A stretch of 5,197 nt of DNA, taken from Bacillota bacterium. Lineage in GTDB: Bacteria; Bacillota; Dethiobacteria; DTU022; UBA8154. The DNA is taken from NCBI GenBank assembly GCA_003456095.1, contig DMPF01000080.1:1-5197 (forward strand), read 5' to 3'. Each line of letters opens with the position of its first letter. The first letter of the stretch is position 1. The position numbers were made by a program, and so were the translations under genes. The notes under the pieces were generated by a model, which saw only the letters and a program-made list of their open reading frames with translations, was not told the DNA's origin and did no database searches. Positions 1 to 4,944 of the stretch are shown piece after piece.

Positions 1-1850
1 TTAAACAGGCCGCTCCCGATCCCTTCAATGTCCGAATTTTCAAGCAGCTGTTAAGATTGTACATGGAAGGCAAAGCCTGGACAAACGTGCCCGCCCTTGC
101 CGCGCTGGCAGCGAAGGAGGAGGATATACACGCCCGGGCGTTGGCGCTTGCCGGGGCATTGGCACAATCTCTGGGCGATAGCTTTACTTTTACAGTCCAT
201 ACGGCAAAAACACGCCTCGCTGACGGGGATGGAGCGCATTTTCCCACCTATCACCTAAGCATAAAGCCGTTGCGGCAGACCGCGGGAGCAGTCCGGGAAA
301 AGCTTTTGCAGAGCCGGCCGGCGATTATCCCCGGCAGCACAGGTGAAGAAGCTCTCTTTATTGACCTGCGCACCCTGCCCGCACAGAGGGACGAAGCCCT
401 GCTGGAATCGTTGCACAAGGCGCTGCGCGAACCGGCAAGACCCGCCGTCATGCAATATATGGATTTTATGCCGCAGCTGGTCTGGATTACGGACAGGCGG
501 GATAACCTGGTTTACCTGAACAAACCATGCGCATCTTTTTTCGGGCTGCAAAACAGTGCCGGGCAGTCTGGCCAAACAATCCAGGACCTCCTGCCCGCCG
601 AACTGGCCGCGGTGATGCCGGAATTAAAAGAAACAGCTCTTGCCTTAGGCGAAAAGGCACAAAAGGAGATATGCATAAACACTCCCGTTGCTGATCCCTT
701 TTGGCTTGATCTCTGCGCCTCCCCTGTCCTTGACGATACGGGGGAGATAACACAGATCATGTATGTGGCCGGTGATATTACCAGGCAAAAAAAAACGGAG
801 GAGGAGCTTAAGCAGCTCAGCCTGCACGACAGCTTAACCGGCCTTTACAACCGCAATTACTTTGAGGAGGAGATGAAACGCTTAAATTCGGAACGCCATT
901 TTCCCATCAGCATCGTCATTGCGGATATTGATGCGTTAAAATTCGTCAACGACACGCTGGGGCATCAATGCGGTGATCGGCTGTTGAAGTCAACCGCGTC
1001 CATCCTCAAAGGGACGTTTCGCACCTCCGATGTGGTGGCCCGTATCGGTGGTGACGAGTTTGCCGTTATCCTTCCCCTGACCGATGCCAAAACAGCGCAA
1101 AACGTCCTGGAAAGGGCGGAACCGGCCGTCAGCGCATTTAATCAAGCGCATAACGGGCTTCCCCTTATTCTTTCTTTTGGTGTTGCCACCGGAAACGACG
1201 CCGCTGCCAATATTACGGAAATCTTTAAAAAAGCCGATGATGCTATGTACAAACATAAAATAGCCAAACGGCCGCTTAAAATACAACAGATTGCGGATGT
1301 CCTGCTTCAGTTGATGTCCGAAAAATCTTTTATTACAGAAAATGAGCTGAGCCGCTTACAGCAGATTACCGGCTTGCTGGGGAGGTATGTGGGACTATCC
1401 GAGGGGGAGATTAGCCGCATTCTATTATTATGCAAGGTCTACAACATCGGCAGGATAACCTTGGAGGATTCCACCCTCTTAAAACCAGGTGAGCTAAGCC
1501 CCGGGGAATGGGAAGCGGTGAGGCGATCTCCGGAAGCGGGATATCGCATTGCCAGCTCCCTGCCGGGCTTTGATATCATTGCAAACTGCATTTTGCAGCA
1601 CCGGGAGCGGTGGGATGGAAGCGGTTATCCCCAGGGGCTGAAAGGGGAAGAGATACACCTTTACTCCCGCATCCTCGCCGTTGCTGACGCTTACCAGGCC
1701 ATGCGCAGCCCAAGACCTTACCGTGAAGCGCTGCGCCGCGAAGAAGCTTTAAGGGAACTGCAACGAAACAAGGGGACACAGTTCGATCCCAGCATTACGG
1801 ATATTTTTTTAAGTTTAATGGAACAGCAATTTTTAAAAATTCTAAATTAA
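1..1850 (+). CDS. SelA-like C-terminal domain fused to PAS-GGDEF-degenerate HD-GYP (5' partial)
   Basis: Probable cytoplasmic c-di-GMP synthase with an unusual N-terminus. The frame is open to the left edge (first whole codon at base 3), so the true start is outside. The TTG at 57 and ATG at 63 lack a Shine-Dalgarno sequence and fall inside a conserved-looking LRLY segment. Numbering the TTG codon as 1: the visible region up to about residue 123 resembles the SelA C-terminus (LRLY, then VPALAAL, a helix rich in Ala/Arg, and IDLRT at 102-106 before a closing helix). A PAS domain spans about 132-247, ending in GDIT at 239-242. The GGDEF domain runs about 254-412, starting LHDSLTGLYNR, with metal-ligand D290, GGDEF at 331-335, and a product-inhibition RxxD site R322-D325 exactly five residues upstream. 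An HD-GYP-like domain (about 415-597) keeps GYP at 523-525 but has lost its metal ligands: YN at 462-463 replaces HD, S491 replaces the His of the HPxxG motif, and Q514-H515 replaces HH. Synthesis of c-di-GMP is therefore likely and hydrolysis unlikely. The SelA assignment rests on recalled family sequences; the catalytic lysine region is off-window. The stop overlaps the convergent fetB stop. Confidence 0.85.
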   Translation, partial: KQAAPDPFNVRIFKQLLRLYMEGKAWTNVPALAALAAKEEDIHARALALAGALAQSLGDSFTFTVHTAKTRLADGDGAHFPTYHLSIKPLRQTAGAVREKLLQSRPAIIPGSTGEEALFIDLRTLPAQRDEALLESLHKALREPARPAVMQYMDFMPQLVWITDRRDNLVYLNKPCASFFGLQNSAGQSGQTIQDLLPAELAAVMPELKETALALGEKAQKEICINTPVADPFWLDLCASPVLDDTGEITQIMYVAGDITRQKKTEEELKQLSLHDSLTGLYNRNYFEEEMKRLNSERHFPISIVIADIDALKFVNDTLGHQCGDRLLKSTASILKGTFRTSDVVARIGGDEFAVILPLTDAKTAQNVLERAEPAVSAFNQAHNGLPLILSFGVATGNDAAANITEIFKKADDAMYKHKIAKRPLKIQQIADVLLQLMSEKSFITENELSRLQQITGLLGRYVGLSEGEISRILLLCKVYNIGRITLEDSTLLKPGELSPGEWEAVRRSPEAGYRIASSLPGFDIIANCILQHRERWDGSGYPQGLKGEEIHLYSRILAVADAYQAMRSPRPYREALRREEALRELQRNKGTQFDPSITDIFLSLMEQQFLKILN

Positions 1851-2638
1851 GGGTGAGGATAGATCTCCAGCTGGCTGCGCCGGTTGAAAAAGGTTTTATA
1901 ACCAAACTGCATCAACAGATAAACGGTTAAGGAGACACCTCCTAAGATACCGAGCATAATGGCAATCTGGTATTCAATGGCCACAAGGGGCGATACGCCG
2001 GAGAGGATCTGCCCCACCATCATGCCCGGCAAAAATATAATCCCCATTCCCACCATGGAATTGATGGTGGGCAGGATCGCCGCGTTAAAGGCATCATTTA
2101 CCACATCCCTGGCAGCCTGCAAAGGAGTGGCGCCCAGCATCAGCGCCCCTTCCACCCATTCCTTTTTGACCATCATACCGTTAATCAACCTTTCCGCACC
2201 CAAGGCAATCCCCGTCATGGAATTCCCGATGAGCATACCGGCTATGGGAATAAAATAACGGGCTTCGTACCATGGTTCCACGTTAACCACCACGGCCAAA
2301 AAGAAAAATGTGGGGATGCCTGTCCCCAGCAGCAGGGAAAAAACAATAACGCGGCGCAGTCTTGCCCCGACCTTTAATTTGACACGGCCATATACGTTGC
2401 GTATGGCAAACAACTGCATCAAAAGAAAAATCCCCAAGCTAATGAGCAGATGGTTTGTCTGAAAGACAAACACAAGGAGATACCCCATCATGAACAGCTG
2501 CAGGGTCATGCGCAAAACAGATATGATTATTTCGCTTTCCCGCCCCACTCCCAGCTTCCAGGTAATGATCAGAAGCATGGCCAAAAAAATATAGGCGACA
2601 GCCAGGCGCCACAGTTCAATCTCCACAATACCGTCCAT
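1847..2638 (-). CDS. fetB: FetB-like ABC transporter permease (UPF0014 family)
   Basis: Integral membrane subunit of a FetAB-type ABC transporter. E. coli FetA-FetB has been described as an iron exporter that helps tolerance of oxidative stress, and plant relatives are linked to aluminium tolerance, so the substrate here is only inferred. At 263 residues it has the family's usual length. Hydrophobic segments lie near residues 11-31, 37-59, 63-79, 96-119, 128-148, 195-215 and 222-245. Family hallmarks are the segment YFIPIAGMLIGNSMTG (128-143) and GMGIIFLPGMMVGQ (197-210). Between them, EGALMLGATPLQAA followed by ILPTINSM (about 163-195) is the likely cytoplasmic loop that contacts the ATPase. 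The ATG at 2638 is one base beyond the fetA stop, and a good GAGGAGG ribosome binding site lies inside the end of fetA, so the two are translationally coupled. The 3' end overlaps the convergent SelA-like/GGDEF gene by four bases, with no clear intrinsic terminator between them. Confidence 0.92.
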   Translation of the reverse strand: MDGIVEIELWRLAVAYIFLAMLLIITWKLGVGRESEIIISVLRMTLQLFMMGYLLVFVFQTNHLLISLGIFLLMQLFAIRNVYGRVKLKVGARLRRVIVFSLLLGTGIPTFFFLAVVVNVEPWYEARYFIPIAGMLIGNSMTGIALGAERLINGMMVKKEWVEGALMLGATPLQAARDVVNDAFNAAILPTINSMVGMGIIFLPGMMVGQILSGVSPLVAIEYQIAIMLGILGGVSLTVYLLMQFGYKTFFNRRSQLEIYPHP

Positions 2639-2639
2639 C

Positions 2640-3284
2640 TTACCCTTTCACCTCCTCGACCCCTGATATTTTCCCTTCATGCAGCGTGATCAGCGCCTCG
2701 CCAAAATGCCGCGCCATTTTAGGGGAGTGAGTGATGATGACGATGGTCTTTTTGTTTTGCCTGCCATATTCAACCACTTTTTGCATGACCATCTCTTCCG
2801 TGCCGTTGTCCAAAGCAGAGGTGGGCTCATCCAGCAAAAACACCTCCGGCTCCATTAACAGAATTCTGCCGATGGCCAGGCGTTGTTTCTCACCTCCGGA
2901 AAGTTCAGCCGCATTGCCGCCAAGATCCTTTTTCAACTTCAGCGCGGCAAGTACAGCCGCTAACAGATCATTCGCCGGCGCCGGTTTTTCCGCAAAACGG
3001 CAGCCGATCAACAAATTCTCCTTGATCGTTCCCGGAAAAATAAGGGGAGATTGGGGCAGCATCACCACCTCTCGCCGCAACTGCACCGGATCCAAAGCCG
3101 CCATATCCGCACCCTTGTAAAGCAGCTCTCCCTGATCGGGAGTAAGCAGGTTGTTTAACAATTTCAGCAGCGTTGTTTTGCCACTGCCGCTTTCCCCCAC
3201 AATCCAGGTGGTCCGGCAGGGGGAAATGGTTAAATTTTCAATATCCAGAATGTCCCTGTAGCGTATATCTTTAAAGGTAAACAT
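2640..3284 (-). CDS. fetA: FetA-like ABC transporter ATP-binding protein
   Basis: Nucleotide-binding subunit that powers the FetB permease encoded directly downstream. Counting from the ATG at 3284 (214 residues), all ABC motifs are present: Walker A GESGSGKT at 30-37, Q-loop Q78 in LPQSP, signature LSGGE at 128-132, Walker B ending FLLDE with D152-E153, D-loop SALD at 156-159, and H-loop H186. The protein is a single compact ABC domain with no membrane segment, as expected for FetA. A GTG at 3302 would add six residues (MGGAAG). The ATG is preferred because the FKDIRYRDIL strand that opens ABC domains begins right after it, and because the GTG has no ribosome binding site while a G-rich run lies about 8-15 bases before the ATG. 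The gap to fetB is one base, so the pair forms one operon. Iron export is inferred from E. coli; specificity cannot be read from the ATPase. Confidence 0.92.
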   Translation of the reverse strand: MFTFKDIRYRDILDIENLTISPCRTTWIVGESGSGKTTLLKLLNNLLTPDQGELLYKGADMAALDPVQLRREVVMLPQSPLIFPGTIKENLLIGCRFAEKPAPANDLLAAVLAALKLKKDLGGNAAELSGGEKQRLAIGRILLMEPEVFLLDEPTSALDNGTEEMVMQKVVEYGRQNKKTIVIITHSPKMARHFGEALITLHEGKISGVEEVKG

Positions 3285-3307
3285 TCCTGCTGCCCCCCCC
3301 ACCAGTA

Positions 3308-3334
3308 ATTATCCCGTCACCGTAGAAAGATCAA
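3308..3334 (-). promoter_or_regulatory. Weak candidate sigma-A promoter for fetAB
   Basis: On the minus strand TTGATC (3329-3334) and GATAAT (3308-3313) match four and five of six bases of the -35 and -10 consensus, but the spacer is only 15 bases, shorter than the usual 17. Transcription would begin near base 3301, giving a leader of about 17 bases before the ATG at 3284 and arguing against the GTG at 3302 as start. The elements could easily be chance; fetAB may instead be read through from the small gene upstream. Confidence 0.3.
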
Positions 3335-3346
3335 CTGCAAAAAAGA

Positions 3347-3694
3347 TCAGATCGGGAATTCCTGGCCGTGCTGTACCGCAGACTTCAGCACAAGCTTGAT
3401 CCGGTCTCCTTGTTTTAACCCATATTGCTGAATATCTGCTTCCGCAAGGTGCAGTTCATTCCAGTATCCTACTATCTCCCATACAACATCACCCATGATC
3501 GTCCTTGTGTAATGACCCTTTTCATCCACAATTCCCGCGACAATACACTTGATCAGGTTCCCGACAACGATCTCCATGCGGTTGCGCAGGCCGGTGGGGA
3601 TCTCCACGTACAGCTCCCCGCCTGCCCCCCTTATTATCTCCAGTGTCAGCTCCTCCGGACCTTCCGTTTCCTTATAAAAACCCATTACCTTCAT
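3347..3694 (-). CDS. Hypothetical protein, 115 aa, with a possible internal duplication
   Basis: I do not recognise the family. The protein is small, soluble-looking and beta-rich, with no signal peptide, membrane segment or cysteine pair (only one cysteine, C50). Numbered from the ATG at 3694, residues 27-52 (ELYV...IP...VVGNLIKCIV) and 80-103 (ELHL...YGLKQGDRIKLVL) have a matching layout: Glu-Leu, an aromatic or His, a hydrophobic, then Gly-Asn/Asp, a residue, Ile-Lys and a hydrophobic strand. This suggests a tandem of two beta-hairpin units, loosely like AbrB-type swapped-hairpin or double-psi barrel halves; that comparison is inference. A TTG at 3703 would add three residues but sits one base from the GAGGAG ribosome binding site, whereas the ATG at 3694 sits about ten bases from it and is preferred. 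The gene lies between the terminator of the crotonase gene and fetA on the same strand. No clear promoter of its own is seen. Confidence 0.7.
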   Translation of the reverse strand: MKVMGFYKETEGPEELTLEIIRGAGGELYVEIPTGLRNRMEIVVGNLIKCIVAGIVDEKGHYTRTIMGDVVWEIVGYWNELHLAEADIQQYGLKQGDRIKLVLKSAVQHGQEFPI

Positions 3695-3738
3695 CTTTGT
3701 CAAGCTCCTCGTCTAGAAATTGTGAAAAAGGATAAAAT

Positions 3739-3768
3739 AGAGGGCCGGCTTAGCTAAACCAGCCCTCT
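3739..3768 (-). terminator. Rho-independent terminator of the crotonase gene
   Basis: Bases 3739-3751 pair with 3756-3768 around an AGCT loop. Seven outer pairs (AGAGGGC with GCCCTCT) are perfect. On the plus strand two C-A mismatches interrupt the stem, but in minus-strand RNA both become G-U pairs, giving a continuous 13-pair helix. The minus strand then continues ATTTTATCCTTTTTC, a slightly broken U-tract. Strand choice is therefore well supported. A weaker hairpin (GCCTT with AAGGC, 3796-3808) precedes it just beyond the crotonase stop codon. The small gene starts only about 45 bases further on, so some read-through may feed it. Confidence 0.88.
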
Positions 3769-3812
3769 CTCTCCCTTAATCATGCTAAAACGCAGGCCTT
3801 GGTAAGGCGATC

Positions 3813-4787
3813 CTACAGCTTGGCACTGCACTTTCCGCAGAATTCAAATTCGATCGGCATATACTTGGCCCCGCACGTTGCGCAGGTCTTTAAAGGAGCG
3901 CCATAGGTGTAGGAATGGCTTCCGCCCTCGGCAGACTTGCGGCGCATGGCACGGTAATCAACCTTCCGCTTCTCCAGAAAAGCGCTGAACCCTTCAATCG
4001 GTTCGGCCGTGGCGTAGTGTACGGAGAGCCAATCGCGCGCATGGCCAAAGGTATTCCAGGCCAGGTCTCCCCAGAAATTGCACTGGATCTTGGTGTAGCG
4101 CATGCAATCCGGGAATTTGTCGATCAGTTTGTTGCAAACGGTCTCCACTGCTTCATCCAGCTTATCGTAGGGCACCACTTCGTTAATCATGCCCCAATCC
4201 AAAGCGGTTTTCGCATCAATCTCATCTCCCACCATAACCATCCAGCGGGTCCGCTTATCTCCGATCGTCAAAGGCAGCCACTGGGTAGCCCCCCCAGCAG
4301 AAACGCTTCCCGTACGGGTGCCGGGCTGGATGAAGCGGGAGTGCTCCGCCGCAATGGAAATGTCACAGGCCAGGTTGATCTCGTTTCCGCCACCGGCAAC
4401 CACACCGTTAATGCGGGCAATCACCGGCTTGCCGCAAGTGCGGATCAGGTAAAGCATTCTCTCGTAAAACTCCCACCAGGCGTAAAACTCATGGGGCCGC
4501 TCCGGGTAGATCGTCGAATATGTCCCCGCATCCCCGCCGGTGCAGAAAGCCTTGTCCCCCGCGCCGGTAATCACCGCGACGGCTATGCTGTCATCCACGA
4601 TGATATCGTGCAACGCCTCACATACTTCCACCAGTTCAGTCCCGGTGTAAGCATTATAACGTTGCGGCCTGTTGAGCGTGATTTTCGCTACCCATTCTTT
4701 CTTTTCGTAAATAATCTCCTTGAAGTCAAAATCCGCCGGCGGCCTTCCACGAAATGCTTTCAAATACCTTTCCTCAATTGAAGACAT
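3813..4787 (-). CDS. Crotonase-fold acyl-CoA enzyme (BamA/BadI/MenB-like) with C-terminal zinc ribbon
   Basis: Enoyl-CoA hydratase/isomerase superfamily enzyme acting on an acyl-CoA, 324 residues. The crotonase core covers about 20-284: NRPQRYNAY (39-47), first oxyanion-hole region GAGDKAFCTGGD (75-86) and second GVVAGGGNEI (128-137). E136 aligns with Glu144 of rat crotonase, but the Glu164 position is G156 (QPGTRTGS), so it is not a standard hydratase. GSVSAGGATQWLPLTIG (160-176) and the helix LDEAVETVCNKLIDKFPDC (210-228) recall BamA, the ring-opening 6-oxocyclohexene-carbonyl-CoA hydrolase. The ending EGFSAFLEKRKVDY (265-278) recalls BadI and MenB. It lacks the longer insert of BamA (about 375-380 residues). 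Residues 302-320 form a zinc ribbon (C302, C305, C317, C320; C-x2-C-x11-C-x2-C), unusual for this superfamily. The ATG at 4787 follows AAGGAGG by ten bases. A structured leader precedes it and a strong terminator follows, so it is probably transcribed alone. A role in aromatic or alicyclic acyl-CoA breakdown is possible; the substrate is unknown. Confidence 0.88.
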   Translation of the reverse strand: MSSIEERYLKAFRGRPPADFDFKEIIYEKKEWVAKITLNRPQRYNAYTGTELVEVCEALHDIIVDDSIAVAVITGAGDKAFCTGGDAGTYSTIYPERPHEFYAWWEFYERMLYLIRTCGKPVIARINGVVAGGGNEINLACDISIAAEHSRFIQPGTRTGSVSAGGATQWLPLTIGDKRTRWMVMVGDEIDAKTALDWGMINEVVPYDKLDEAVETVCNKLIDKFPDCMRYTKIQCNFWGDLAWNTFGHARDWLSVHYATAEPIEGFSAFLEKRKVDYRAMRRKSAEGGSHSYTYGAPLKTCATCGAKYMPIEFEFCGKCSAKL

Positions 4788-4827
4788 TTACCGATAACCT
4801 CCTTATAAAGTTCTAAGCGCTTTTTCG

Positions 4828-4845
4828 AAAAACTCGCAAGCGAGT
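4828..4845 (-). terminator. Terminator-like hairpin with U-tract ahead of the crotonase gene
   Basis: Minus-strand ACTCGC-TT-GCGAGT (4832-4845) is a perfect inverted repeat; sterically it would form five pairs with a CTTG loop. A run of T (4828-4832, shared in part with the stem) follows, then CGAAAAA. The plus strand has A residues instead, so only minus-strand function makes sense. It could end trpF transcripts, but because no promoter fits between it and the crotonase ribosome binding site it may also act as an attenuator. The stem is short, so efficiency may be modest. Confidence 0.55.
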
Positions 4846-4915
4846 CCCGATGCCGCTTTTCGGGCTGGAGCCTTTCAATTTTCCTTTTTCCTTCGACATT
4901 CCGCATAAGCTCCAG
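4832..4915 (-). ncRNA. Structured 5' leader of the crotonase gene (unclassified)
   Basis: Read on the minus strand, three helices follow one another with no base between them. P1 is CTGGAGC (4909-4915) with GCTCCAG (4865-4871), closing a 37-base purine-rich loop. P2 is CCCGA (4860-4864) with TCGGG (4846-4850), closing a nine-base loop. P3 is ACTCGC with GCGAGT (4832-4845), followed by a U-tract. The block begins about ten bases after the start point predicted from the TATAAT box and ends about 30 bases before the AGGAGG site. The arrangement resembles an aptamer plus expression platform, but it matches no riboswitch class I recognise, including the c-di-GMP-I, TPP and T-box motifs. An interspersed repeat is the main alternative. 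Confidence 0.45.
4892..4898 (-). promoter_or_regulatory. Perfect Spo0A-box heptamer (TGTCGAA)
   Basis: TGTCGAA on the minus strand is identical to the 0A-box core bound by phosphorylated Spo0A in endospore formers. It lies about 27-33 bases downstream of the predicted start point of the crotonase gene, a position that would favour repression. Only a single box is seen, and a heptamer is expected by chance about 0.6 times in a window of this size counting both strands, so support is modest. Confidence 0.3.
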
Positions 4916-4930
4916 ATGACGGTAATATTG

Positions 4931-4939
4931 ATTATAGCA
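4931..4939 (-). promoter_or_regulatory. Extended -10 promoter (TGCTATAAT) for the crotonase gene
   Basis: The minus strand carries TGCTATAAT, a perfect extended -10 element, in an A/T-rich stretch starting five bases beyond the trpF stop codon. No good -35 hexamer lies 16-18 bases upstream, where the sequence is AT-rich, but extended -10 promoters can work without one. Transcription would start near base 4924, producing a leader of about 137 bases that contains the P1-P3 helices. Confidence 0.6.
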
Positions 4940-4944
4940 TTATT

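Noticed and set aside
57..65. TTG at 57 or ATG at 63 as the start of the long plus-strand gene.
   Set aside because: The frame is open to the left edge, there is no ribosome binding site, and both codons lie within or beside the SelA-like LRLY helix.
450..452. ATG at 450 as the start of a separate PAS-GGDEF gene.
   Set aside because: No Shine-Dalgarno sequence precedes it and there is no stop codon between the SelA-like part and the PAS domain, so a fused frame is the simpler reading.
1828..1841. AATTTTTAAAAATT palindrome as a bidirectional terminator.
   Set aside because: The stem is only A/T pairs and lies inside the coding sequence; it would be too weak for an intrinsic terminator.
3341..3355. 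GATC-T-GATC followed by TTTTTT on the minus strand as a terminator after the small gene.
   Set aside because: The four-pair stem would have a one-base loop, which cannot form, and it overlaps the end of the coding region.
3915..4781. 288-codon open frame on the plus strand opposite the crotonase gene.
   Set aside because: It is a shadow of the strongly conserved minus-strand gene; its translation shows no recognisable domain and it has no ribosome binding site.
4788..4944. Known riboswitch (c-di-GMP-I, TPP, THF, T-box) upstream of the crotonase gene.
   Set aside because: None of the conserved motifs of these classes is seen; it is left as an unclassified structured leader.
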